NCBI GenBank assembly: GCA_024195265.1 | Contig: JAJLRJ010000006.1 | Span: 31,376,934 to 31,440,933, forward strand | Source: Dendrophyllia cribrosa | Lineage: Eukaryota > Cnidaria > Anthozoa > Scleractinia > Dendrophylliidae | Length of the DNA stretch: 64,000 nt | Direction of reading: 5' to 3' | Shown: positions 55,801 through 64,000 of the stretch, piece after piece | How positions within the stretch are numbered: position 1 is the first letter of the stretch | Layout of the letters: each line of letters begins with the position of its first letter | Made by a program: the position numbers and the translations under genes | Notes under the pieces: generated by a model | What the model saw: only the letters and a program-made list of their open reading frames with translations | Told to the model about the DNA's origin: nothing | Databases searched by the model: none

Positions 55801-58749
55801 TGAATATCCCTTAATTAGTATCCCTGTCTTGAGAAGCAAACCGCGAAAAAATTCAGGAGAATAACGACTTTAATTTAAACGGTTTTCTCCGCTAAACACA
55901 GCAGTGTTTTCCCAGGTGACGTGAAATTGCAATGTTGTTGGGTGGCGTCATACGCGCGTGTTTTGCGACGGTCTATGCGCCTGCGAGTTAGCCCTAAGCG
56001 ACGGCGGTCGGCGACGGTCGGCGACAGCGGCGGGCACACAACGCGCCCGCGAAACATTCCGCTAGCCATGACCATGAAAAATGACGGCCATGGGTTCTAT
56101 GGTTCTCTGGTTCTATGAGTATGGAGCTGCGCAGCCGGGCCTTCGGCCCGGCGAGAGCTCCGCTATAATCCAATTTGGGATGTTGAAAAGCTTGTAAATT
56201 ACGAGTCGTTCTCGTGTTCTCCCAACATCCCGCGTGGGTTTATAACGCCGCTAAACTCATAGAAAATGCGATCTATTGCTTAAGTAAATAATGTTCAACG
56301 AATACTAGTTAGCATAAGAACAACATGATTTGCATATAAAAAGCAGGAAGATTTATATCAAAGCATGGTCAAAATTGGGCTATTAGCTATCGCGTGGTCG
56401 CACGTACCACATAGTCGAAGGCGTTGAATTCGCACGTTTTACATACTCCGTTAATATCCGTTAAAGGTACGTTGGCCGCTATGACCTTCCATGCCCATTT
56501 CTTTGGATTCGTCGGTGATCGATATTTATATTTAGTCTTTTCTTTTGCTTCTTCATTTAAGTGGATAGAAATCTGTTTCTTGGAAAGGCACCATAGCTGC
56601 AGTATTTCATTCAATAATTTGTACAGGCACGATAAGTTTTCTCGCCTAGGGCTAGTCACCAATATCGTAGTGAAGCTTAATCCTAAGGGTTATGCCGACT
56701 CGGACCTCGTCCAGCAGATTCAACATTGCCAATTTCATCGATAGTAAAAGATACGAGGAAAAGATAACTGAGCCCGCTGCCGTTTTATCAAAGTAGGCCA
56801 GTTTCAGAAAACTATAAATGAGGACCGTGTGCGTCACATTGTCCCATAATTCTTATCTAAGTATATCATAACTGTTAGTACTAAGTCAACCATAAAGTAA
56901 GCAGCCTGCGATGACGGCCTATTACCGTTCACTGCCTGTATTCAAGATTAAAGACAGCATTTCATGCAGTTACCATTTCCCTGGAAGTTGAACCACCACA
57001 GCTGTTAGGGCAAGCTAGTGGGAACTTGTTGCACTTTTCAATATGATTCTGCAAAAAATAAAGACGAATTGCTCTCATGTACAAAAGCAGATATAACTTC
57101 TCACAGTAACAGCATCTGCATCTATTAATAATGGTAATAGGACTGAGTGGAGTCCAATTCGGTCTGTAATCATACGAGCGATTAACAAAATCGGACGACC
57201 GCGAAGCGGAAGTCCGATTTGTTTAATCACGAGTATGATTACAGACAGAATTGGACGACACGAAGTCCTGTTACCAATTAATCATAACTATAACAAAATT
57301 TGAGGATAAAACGTTAAATTGTTACACGTTTTGGTGATTAAAAAAAACAATTGAGTGCATGTGTTTTTGACCGAGATGCACGTACGGAAAAAGAATAGCG
57401 CGCGCAAATGACGCGTACTGTCCAATTACATCGTCCAGTTACAAGCATGACGCGTAAACTGTCCTATTAATGCTCTAATCGGGCCTGCTGATAACCAATC
57501 AGATTCGAGAATTTTGTTATAGTTTTGATTAATCACGTGAGCCGCCTGCAAGGGACTGCGTGAGTTACATTTGTCGGTTCACAACAGTTCTAGTGGAATA
57601 TTAAATCAAGCAATCAATCAATCAACCAATCATTCAATCATTTATTTATTTATTTAGACACATAAAGCCTAGAAGTTAAAAACTTGTTAAAACGCGCACG
57701 TGTAAATAAATCTATCTATTCATTCATATAATTTATAAAAACGAATAAAACTAGGCATAAAACAAATAAATAAAATGATTAAAAAGAAGAAATTAAATTA
57801 CTAAGTTTATAAATGCGGGTTAAGATATAAAGATTAATTAAAAAGTAGAAATAAAGTTTCTAGGAGTTGTATAAAGGTGGGTAAAAGCATTAAAGCATTT
57901 CGCAAATGGTACGTAACCTGGTTATAAGCGGTAAGTCTCTCTGCATGATAATTATTCTTAATGAGTTTTACCTGCATGTGACACGCTGGGTGTGGCTCCC
58001 TGCAATATTCGCACTCTATGATCCTCCACCCGCACGTGATCGTCACGTGTTGCTCCAGTTCTTTCCTTTTCAAAGTCACGTGACAATTTTTGTTGGTACA
58101 GGAAACAACTTTGGAGGGGCAGGTTTCCAAGTGGACCTGTTACGTACAATAAAAATACGCATATTTCGTGTGCCAGCAATAGGTGTGGAAAAGAGGAAAA
58201 CAATTCTGTTTATCTCATATTTACTAAGATGACATGATCGAGGTTAGCATTCACTATCTTTCTCTTTATCACCACACGCGACGTTCTCGACGTCACTAAT
58301 CCCATCAGTATTCGTGCAGAATGTGTTTCACATATGAACCTAGTAAATAATAAATAATAAACTGACCGAATTCGTTATGAGTCTCTACGGGGATCAGTGG
58401 TTAGTGCCTCCGACCGGTGTACGGAAGGTCATGTGTTGGACTCCAGCGGGACCCAATGAGATTTGTTCTTTGAAGTCCAGCATGCTCGCGAAAAACTGAA
58501 GAATACATACGAATATGAATATATGAAAATCATATATGTGAACTGCGGATAAACATAAGTGAAACACTGTACACTGCGAGGATCACAAATTTCACTCAAA
58601 CTGAATACAGTTAACTATCAATAATATTAGTCTGTTTCGGTTTTTACCTCTTTGTTCCTCAGTTCACCGGTCCAGTCGCAATCTTCACTTGGACATTTCA
58701 TTGCAAACGAAAGAATTTTCCTTCCTGTTGCTTTGTCAGGAAAAACGTC
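46084..58749 (-). CDS. TRAF-like gene D, 5' end missing: TRAF zinc fingers, coiled coil, MATH (5 exons seen, 400 aa)
   Basis: Joined exons on the minus strand: 58749-58648, 58136-57972, 57048-56974, 50678-50601, 46866-46084. Every junction is GT/AG and phase 0. The first visible exon equals exon 3 of gene B, so start and RING exons are expected to the right. I did not find them before 64000. TRAF-type zinc fingers fill the first four exons. The last exon has a longer coiled coil than genes B and C, partly built from a repeated unit (LEEKVAALQ, LEEKVKALQ). The MATH domain follows with GEYDAMLPWPF. By family it is a cytoplasmic signalling adaptor. The MATH domain is closest to that of gene A. 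Confidence 0.9.
46867..47251. other. Gene D intron, imperfect palindrome
   Basis: GACATTACGGCATTACAATG near 47122 partly pairs with a block near 47195-47215. Nothing else is recognised. Confidence 0.45.
47252..47410. repeat. Near-perfect 159-bp palindrome
   Basis: Arms of about 70 bp (AGTACTCCACGCCAACATAT against ATATGTTGGCGTGGCGTACT) enclose a loop of about 20 bp. The centre CCCTATAGTCTCGTTTT is mirrored. Confidence 0.92.
48100..48186. repeat. Tandem repeat, 2.5 units of 35 bp
   Basis: CGTGGCGCAGTGAATTCTGG occurs three times with GCCCAAAAT spacers. Confidence 0.88.
48726..50112. mobile_element. Foldback element built on AGGATGATCCTAG motifs
   Basis: TTTACATGGAAAGAGGATGA at the left faces ATCCCCTTTCCATGTAAATA at the right. 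The 12-mer GGATGATCCTAG recurs about six times in both ends and near 49510-49560. A TTAA element is nested at 48873-49476. Confidence 0.82.
48873..49476. mobile_element. TTAA-flanked MITE of a related family (604 bp)
   Basis: TTAA, GGTGGCTCGATATAGTT at the left; AACTATATGGAGCCACC, TTAA at the right. The outer bases GGTGGCTC resemble GGAGGCTC of the 20783 and 26975 elements. Confidence 0.87.
50601..50678 (-). CDS. Gene D exon 6: TRAF zinc finger
   Basis: 78 bp, phase 0, encoding IPNHIENDCPLTLVSCPYVQ and MGCNAK. Same length as in genes B and C. Confidence 0.9.
50948..51220. repeat. Foldback MITE in gene D intron 5-6 side
   Basis: CCTGGGCAAAAACCCATAAG faces CTTATGGGTTTCTGACCTGG; ACGTGCA pairs with TGCACGT inside. 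It lies in the intron between exons 6 and 7. Confidence 0.82.
51221..52624. other. Gene D intron, nothing recognised
   Basis: AT-rich intron sequence between exons 5 and 6. No supported exon or repeat. Confidence 0.45.
52625..52950 (-). repeat. 1.2-kb dispersed repeat, copy C (internally deleted)
   Basis: It shares the ATATATATAGATAGGCT edge, the GGTGAAAGGTCGGAAGC block and, at the other side, AAACCGTTTTCTCCGCTAAA with copies A and B. The middle is missing. Confidence 0.78.
52951..53248. repeat. Degenerate tandem motif, four loose copies
   Basis: CTAGTCATTTCCGGTTACAA occurs twice, and GTCATTTCTGG and GGTCAGTTCCGG are weaker copies. Confidence 0.65.
53249..53706. repeat. Element with poly-G and poly-C ends and GTCTAGAATAGGGTAT repeats
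   Basis: A 24-nt G run leads into TACTCCCATATATGAGC, and the far end is AAAGTACC followed by Cs. The ends are therefore inverted. Inside, TCTAGAATAGGGTA recurs about seven times in varied form. Confidence 0.75.
53650..54985 (-). pseudogene. LINE reverse transcriptase remnant
   Basis: Minus-strand fragments read as a LINE ORF2 with several frameshifts and stops. They are GKTPGSDGLPQEFYAKFWD (54900-54800), then VPGRTIF-like and LLYKKDDKKNLKNW (54730-54540), then WGVRQGD (54400), then the active-site region RQYADNSTCF (near 54260), where the usual YADD reads YADN. Then MRILGVWFSN (near 54080), and last GIWVFRNKATFHN (near 53810). The order is right for one element. It cannot make a protein. Confidence 0.85.
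55015..56172 (-). repeat. 1.2-kb dispersed repeat, copy B (uninterrupted reference copy)
   Basis: Reading on the minus strand it runs from AGCGGAGCTCTCGCCGGGCC (56165) to the GGTGAAAGGTCGGAAGC block (about 55055). It is intact at the sites where copy A has insertions: one TTAA at 55654-55657 and one GAAAACCG near 55890. Class unknown; no protein is encoded. Confidence 0.82.
56173..56973. other. Gene D intron 4-5 side, nothing firm
   Basis: A 91-codon minus-strand frame at 56387-56662 has no recognisable domain. No repeat is identified. Confidence 0.4.
56974..57048 (-). CDS. Gene D exon 5: TRAF zinc finger
   Basis: 75 bp, phase 0, after TATTTTTTGCAG. Encodes CNKFPLACPNSCGGS. Confidence 0.9.
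57132..57276. repeat. Palindrome in gene D intron 4
   Basis: TGGTAATAGGACT faces AGTCCTGTTACCA. Inner arms CGGTCTGTAATCATAC and GTATGATTACAGAC pair around a GACCGCGAAGCGG tip. Confidence 0.88.
57972..58136 (-). CDS. Gene D exon 4: TRAF zinc fingers
   Basis: 165 bp, phase 0, encoding VHLETCPSKVVSCTNKNCHV and ECEYCREPHPACHMQ. Same length as in genes B and C. Confidence 0.92.
58388..58610. mobile_element. tRNA-derived SINE with rearranged tail
   Basis: The head GGGGATCAGTGGTTAGTGCC and TGTTGGACTCC resemble pol III boxes A and B. The tail contains TGCGAGGATCACAAATTTCA, shared with the SINEs near 60.4 and 61.0 kb. Confidence 0.72.
58648..58749 (-). CDS. Gene D exon 3: first TRAF zinc finger (first exon visible)
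   Basis: 102 bp, phase 0. Encodes DVFPDKATGRKIL and KCPSEDCDWTGEL, close to gene B exon 3. Confidence 0.9.
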
Positions 58750-59289
58750 CTAAAATAACACCGGGAGAAAAATCATTATTCCTTAACATACTTGAGCACT
58801 CAATACAGTTCTTTAGAACGTTTATGCTTTATCTTTCGTTTTCACAGCAAAATATAATATTTCATAAAAAAATACTACAATATTACACAGCAAAATATTA
58901 CAATTGGAAGAAGTGCTTAAGATTAGCAGTAATCAAAATAAGATTCAATTAATTTTTAAGGCGTCCGAAACGAATTTTACTTGACCTTCTTAAGTAGTGA
59001 ATCATTACAGAGACAGAATATAGTGGCTACGGCAAACGGAGAACGTGACCTTACCGTTTGCGCTCTACCGTGAAAGAGGTACAAGTTGTTATATAAACTT
59101 GAAGTTTATTTACGTTAACTGACTAATAACAGAAAAAAATACAAGAAAACAATCAATCCACTCTAGAATTTGAGTTGTTAGTAGTTAAGTTTGTGTTTCT
59201 TTCTTTTCCCCTCTGGTTTGTGTGTAAATTTAAATTTTACCAGTCGTGTCATTTTACATAGAATTAGAACGTATGAGTCTAGTGATTCA

Positions 59290-60115
59290 TTTATTTAGAT
59301 AAAGAAGATAAAAATCAAAGGCTGATCCTATGATCCAACTCGTGAATACGCGAAGCGTGTTTAACGAGATATGGTATACGGGTACAGATATGCAAATTTG
59401 TCACTCCATGTCACTAAGTCGTAAACTTGTAATTCCCCAGGGTATTGCGTAATGTCTCGTTTCAGACAATGGCATATTTATGTCACGCTAACATGTTTTA
59501 TTATTTGTAAACTGAATACGCTTATTTGTAAACATCAAGAAAAAGTTAAGTAACCTTCAGTTGTTTCGTATTCACGAGATGGCTCTTAGAGTCCCTTTGA
59601 TTTTTATCTCGTGATGCGCCAAGCGCGTTAAAAGAGATATAGTATACGGGTACATTTATCATTTATCAATTTACTGTTTTTTTTTTTCGCTCTTTGTTTT
59701 AGGCTTATTCTCTCAAATCGCTGCCCGTTGCTCGCAAAGGCATGAAGCGCCGAAAACGTGGATTCTCGCGCGTGTCTGCTGGCGAATTTAATACGTAATG
59801 TGTCGTTTCAGACAATGCATATTTATGTCACGCTTAGATGTTTTCTTATTTGTAAACTGAATACGCTTATTTGCAAACTGCAAATGGAATTAAAATTCCA
59901 AGTTAGCATTTATCATTTTATTTTTTTTTTCGCTCTTTGTTTTAGGCTTATTCTCTCAAATTGCTGCCCGTTGCTCGCAAAGGCATAAAGCACCGAAAGC
60001 GTGGATTCTCGCTCGTGTCTGCTAGCGAATTTAAACTGAATAAGCTTATTTGTAACTTAAAGTTGTTTCGTATTCACGAGATGGCTCTTAGACTCCCTTT
60101 GATTATACTTAGCAT
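59290..60115. repeat. Complex duplicated region
   Basis: Three blocks each occur twice at different spacing: GTTTCAGACAATG (59462, 59807), TCGCTCTTTGTTTTAGGCTT (59688, 59930) and CACGAGATGGCTCTTAGA (59574, 60075). It looks like stepwise duplication, not a simple tandem array. Confidence 0.75.
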
Positions 60116-60384
60116 GAAGCGCAAGGCACGCGAGAGGAGGGAAGAAAAAAAAATGCGCCTTTTGACACACTATTGTTCTGGCCCTTCCACCCTCCACACT
60201 CCCCCAAAAACTGAAAAATACGTGTCAGACACAACATAACAGCAGCTAGTATAAAAAATGCTGGAGATTCAAAAAACTCATACTGGATGCAATAACGGGG
60301 GTTTCTAGCTCTACAACAAATAAACACAGAATATACTCTAAGGAACGAAACACACCAAGAAGACGCTTTTATTGCAACAGAGAG

Positions 60385-60527
60385 AATTACGAGAGTGAAA
60401 TTTGTGATCCTCGCAGTGTGCTGAAAAAGCAACCTGAAAAACATTCAGGCTTGAACGGGATTCGAACCCATGACCTGGCGATACCGGCGCAATGCCCTTT
60501 CCACTGAGCTATCAAGCCAGATGGATA
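60385..60527 (-). mobile_element. tRNA-like SINE, minus copy
   Basis: The head 60518-60448 folds as a tRNA with a perfect 7-bp acceptor stem and the box B GGTTCGAATCC. The tail has GCGAGGATCACAAATTTCAC. The anticodon loop lacks U33, so it is not a working tRNA. Confidence 0.8.
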
Positions 60528-60567
60528 GATGGTCAATTGTGAGTTCTCTATCCATCCATGCTCTATA

Positions 60568-60568
60568 C

Positions 60569-60627
<59 letters not shown>
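60568..60627. repeat. GATA microsatellite, about 15 units
   Basis: Pure ATAG repeat between SINE copies. Confidence 0.97.
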
Positions 60628-60629
<2 letters not shown>

Positions 60630-60731
60630 CTTTATTTAAACACGGTAAAAATTCGTCAGCTAAAAATCATTATAATACTAACACAAAGCAATAAACTAAT
60701 ATTAAAAAATATCTATATATGATCTACATCT

Positions 60732-60792
60732 GGCTTGATAGATCAGTGGATAGAGCATTGCACTGGTATCGCAAGGTCATGGATTCGAATCA
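60732..60792 (+). mobile_element. tRNA-like SINE head fragment
   Basis: Matches the first 60 bases of the next copy and stops after GGATTCGAATC. Confidence 0.75.
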
Positions 60793-60848
60793 AAATTGAC
60801 AGTTGACGTTTTGACGATCAGTTGTCACAAATGATCATCTATCTATCT

Positions 60849-61045
60849 GGCTTGATAGCTCAGTGGATAGAGCATTGCACCGTTATCGCAAGGTCATGGG
60901 TTCGAATCCGGTTCAAGCCTGAATTTTTTTAGGGTTGCTTTTTTGCTGAAAAAAAAAATACTTAAAAGTTGATAGCAAACTGCGGGGATCACAAATTTCA
61001 CTTATGTTTATCCGCGGTTCACATATATGATTTTCATTTTTTTTC
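60849..61045 (+). mobile_element. tRNA-like SINE, plus copy
   Basis: Head 60849-60919 with GGCTTGA and TCAAGCC ends; tail with GCGGGGATCACAAATTTCAC and GGTTCACATATATG. Confidence 0.8.
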
Positions 61046-61871
61046 ATAAAGAGAGAATTACATTCTCAAAACGACTTTGATCTTTATCCATGGACCGAAC
61101 AAACACTATCTCACGATTCATTCATAATGTGATTGAAAAAAATGTGAGAGGAGGTTGATCAAGGATATTAATGTATTTGAGTGGTATTTAAAGTGTGATC
61201 TCGTGCACAAATTATTTTTAACAAGCCTCAAAATTCCATCTTTTGATATAGATTGCTGCTGTATAATCAACCACAAAATTTCAACTTGTTGGCAAATAAC
61301 AAACAGTTCATAACATTTTGATGTTAACTATTCCTAATATATATTTTTCAAATATACGTAATGGTCAAAAATGGTTTTTAAGTATTACACCTTTTTTTAA
61401 TTAGTAAATGACAAACAAAGCAATATTTGTCTGAAAAAAACCTGCAAAAAAAAATCCTGCACAAGCAACGAGCGAAAAAAAAAAAATTCGTGCAAGCTGA
61501 AAATCCCCGCCCCCCCCCCCCCCCCCCCCCCCCATCCCGCCCCATCCCGCCCCATCACTTTTCTAATGGTCCGTCCCTAAGCTTGAAAAATCCATTTGAA
61601 GTATTCCAGAGCTCGAAGCCTTATTCACCGGTCAGCGGAATTACCAAGAAATGCCTTTTACAGCCGATCGAGCGAGCGATCGAGTGAAATTTTTAACCAA
61701 ACGCTTGTTTTACGCTTCGCGTATTCACGACTTAATAAAAAGATAATAGATGAAAAAATGATTTACCCGGTGTCGGTCCAGGCCCTCCCTATCTGCAGGG
61801 CAAGTTAAAGGCTGGGCTTGAACTTCCTGTCTGTGGTTATAAACAAATAAATGGATGAAATAAATGGTAGA

Positions 61872-61902
<31 letters not shown>

Positions 61903-62588
61903 ACAAGACCGGTCGGTCTACTTAATTTACATAGTTTGGTCGCAAATTAAACTGAATTATCAGGGTTTGACTTGATACCCAGGCTTTGGTATATGCTGAT
62001 CTCTGATTATTGAAAGCCGGTGTTGAAGGTGTGTTGAAACACAAATAATCGTTCATGTAAAATGAACTCTATAAAGAACGTTTATTAAGATATAGGAGAA
62101 AAACATTTGCATAAGTCATAGAGTGGGAGGGAAATTGTGGAGACGTCGCTGAAGGGGAGGAGGCTGGGTTAAAAAAAAGCCCCAATACTCAAATGAGCCA
62201 GCGTCGAAAAAACAAGAGAACGAAATCACCTTTTATTTAAAGGTCTTAAAAGGAAAGTTTGAAGGAAGACCCAAAGAATTATTTTTTGTGATCCAATTCT
62301 CATTTAAATCGAAAAACGCAAGAATATTAAAGGGACACTGTCGCAGCTGATATATCGTGTTTTCATAATTATGGCAGGAGCTTGCTTCATTGTCTTAAAA
62401 TACTAAGAAAAAATCGCCAAAAGTGCTGAACGCAAAGAAATATGAACTAAAAAGACAAAACAACGACAAAAAAACTCAAATTTCCACCAGAATGGAAACT
62501 TTGATTTCTTGACGGCCTGTCACGAAATCAAAATTTATAAATAAAAGAGTAATCCACTTCTATCCTTGTACAGTACCTCCCAAAAGTA
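61046..62588. other. Spacer with poly-C and AAAT microsatellite
   Basis: A 24-nt poly-C lies at 61510-61533, followed by three CATCCCGCCC units. An AAAT repeat lies at 61868-61905. No gene is supported. Confidence 0.6.
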
Positions 62589-62826
62589 TTAAAGGGGCAG
62601 TATCACGAGGTCGAAACTTGAAAACGTCGGCCCAGTTTTCAAGTTTGATTCCGCAAATTCAAAAAGGCCGTCGAGAAGTGGAGGTATTTGTTGAATCAAA
62701 AAATCCATTTTGATAGCCGGAAGAAAGAAAAAAAATCATTTTTAACAGTGATATGTCCAAAATTCCGGTGCAAGCCGGAATAGTGAACAGTGCCGCGCGT
62801 GGAACCTCGTGATACTGCCCCTTTAA
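62589..62826. mobile_element. TTAA-flanked MITE (238 bp)
   Basis: TTAA then AGGGGCAGTATCACGAGGT at the left; ACCTCGTGATACTGCCCCT then TTAA at the right. A lone similar end, TTAAAGGGACACTGTCGCAG, lies at 62328. Confidence 0.87.
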
Positions 62827-63482
62827 AAGTTTGCTGTCGCGTAGCGTTTCGCCCGCGACGCGATTCGCGTAGCGCAAGATTACGAAAGGTTTATCCACAG
62901 GCTTCCCAAGCTCAAAATTCGACTCTACATACGTGGTGTATGCGACAGCTTGTGTATATAGAGAAATGTATGGGAAAATCACGGATTCTCTAAAATTGGG
63001 TAAATAACTATCTATTTTGAAATAAAGTTTACCTACCTCAAATGTGTCGCTTACTTGTGTCTTGTACTGAATTTGAAGCCATTCCGACGCCATTTAGCGA
63101 AGTTATTCGGAGTCGTTGTCTCTCCTTCTAAAAAGAAGGAAAGGCAGACCACTGCATCGATCGCTGGCCAGAGGTCACTCCACAAATCGCTCTTTCCTCA
63201 AAAGGAAAAGTCCCGAATCGCAATAAAACCAACAGTTCCATAGAACCCAATAAATTTCACAACACATACGTGTGCTTCGGCGGTCGAAAGACTCGTAAAG
63301 AACGAGATATTTTGCTTAAAATTCGCCTATTCGGCTTTCCAGATGTGCTTGTGACCGACCTCGCGCCAACGGTCGTTACACAACGACAAGTATCTGGTTT
63401 CATCCTCAACTCTGATTGGTTCATTTGAACCAAGTCACGCGCTGACAACACGACCCTCCACCGGAGGGAAAGGTACATTTTG
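62827..63482. other. Unassigned, weak coding hint
   Basis: A minus-strand ATG at 63091 opens MASEWLQIQYKTQVSDTFE and meets a possible GT donor at about 63035. No family is recognised, and the rest reads like repeat sequence. Confidence 0.35.
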
Positions 63483-63868
63483 TCACGAATCAAGTGTCAC
63501 ACACGGGTTCAGGTTGCCATCGCTTGCTATGTTGTGGTGCAATGTGTTCACAAGTTCAAGGATTCTTGAGCTGGACATGCTCGCCTCGTCCCAAATTATT
63601 ACATCAACGTCTCGAATCCTTCGTACAAGGCTGGCAGTGGCCATTGACCTCTCCAGAACCAGTTTGGCTGGCATATCTGCCGTCCCAAGACCGTGCAGGC
63701 AATCCCGCTCGAACACACCACGGCGACTTTGACATTTCGGGATTCACAGTCCTTTAAAATGCTTGTTACTAGCCTTGACTTTCCAACGCCGGCCTGCCCA
63801 GTAATTAAAAGGTTGTGACCCGCCGACACAAACTGCAACGCTTTTTCTTGCTCTGCGTTGAGGGCCAT
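63483..63868 (-). pseudogene. PIF1-like DNA helicase, N-terminal part with frameshift
   Basis: It starts MALNAEQEKALQFV and has Walker A TGQAGVGKS at about 63800, then SSGIACTV. The frame then shifts by a small deletion near 63700. It continues as GLGTADMPAKLVLERSMA and Walker B IIWDEASMSS, and ends at 63483 without the later helicase motifs. PIF1 helicases unwind DNA in the nucleus or mitochondria, and in such genomes are often spread by mobile elements. It cannot make a helicase. Confidence 0.83.
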
Positions 63869-64000
63869 TTCGACGAAGATAGCTGCTGCCAGAGAATATC
63901 TCGAAGTCGCAGGAAATTTTGCTCGATCACCGGAACGCGTCGATCAAAAACTACATTTTGTATGATTGCGGCTTCAGCCCATTTTGGATGCAAATGCGTG

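Noticed and set aside
56387..56662. 91-codon minus-strand frame as a gene D exon or separate gene
   Set aside because: No TRAF motif, no splice fit, and no similarity I recognise.
60448..60518. tRNA gene
   Set aside because: The cloverleaf is nearly complete but U33 is missing and one anticodon-stem pair fails. Two sister copies and a SINE tail mark it as a SINE.
1..64000. CRISPR arrays, operons, bacterial promoters or ribosome binding sites
   Set aside because: The sequence is eukaryotic with spliced genes. Tandem repeats here lack the spacing and unique spacers of CRISPR arrays.
58750..64000. RING exons of gene D
   Set aside because: I looked on the minus strand for the Cys-x2-Cys and CGH motifs with matching splice sites and found none, so they are probably outside the window.

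Overview
This is animal nuclear DNA: genes are split into short exons with GT/AG introns, repeats are dense, and the gene families and repeat types fit an anthozoan cnidarian, most likely a reef coral. The species call is inference from gene content and repeat style; no database was consulted.

The host genes form a cluster of four TRAF-like signalling genes. Gene A (1-611, +) is only its last exon. Gene B (2391-13728, +) is complete in seven exons, 442 aa. Gene C (33254-39269, +) is complete in eight exons, 448 aa. Gene D (58749-46084, -) lacks its first two exons, which must lie beyond or near the right edge. All encode, in order, a RING finger, TRAF-type zinc fingers, a short coiled coil and a C-terminal MATH (TRAF-C) domain. 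Exon lengths and phases are almost identical between copies, so the cluster grew by duplication; D is inverted relative to A-C.

Between genes B and C lies a stack of nested mobile elements (15.5-33.1 kb). A 1.2-kb dispersed repeat was hit by a hAT-like element (15812-16771) and, at a TTAA, by a foldback element with 1.2-kb arms (17021-29735). The foldback holds a decayed Harbinger element (18464-25620), which holds a foldback with TTA duplications (18926-25245), which holds a Harbinger element with an intact transposase (19506-24798), which itself holds two smaller insertions. A second TTAA-flanked unit carrying a tyrosine recombinase gene (29732-32431) sits directly against the first. An unoccupied copy of the same repeat at 55015-56172 shows the original TTAA site and proves these boundaries.

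Downstream of gene C are a head-to-head pair of Penelope-like element fragments with a perfect 14-bp target duplication, and a second tyrosine-recombinase element with perfect 30-bp inverted ends (43528-45586). Gene D introns hold a foldback element with a nested TTAA element, a LINE remnant (53650-54985) and two more copies of the 1.2-kb repeat. The right edge has tRNA-derived SINEs, microsatellites and a frameshifted PIF1-like helicase.

The most unusual signal is that both tyrosine recombinase genes, which are divergent, are followed 454-455 nt after the stop codon by an unrelated 133-143 bp near-perfect palindrome. This may be a recombinase recognition or end structure.
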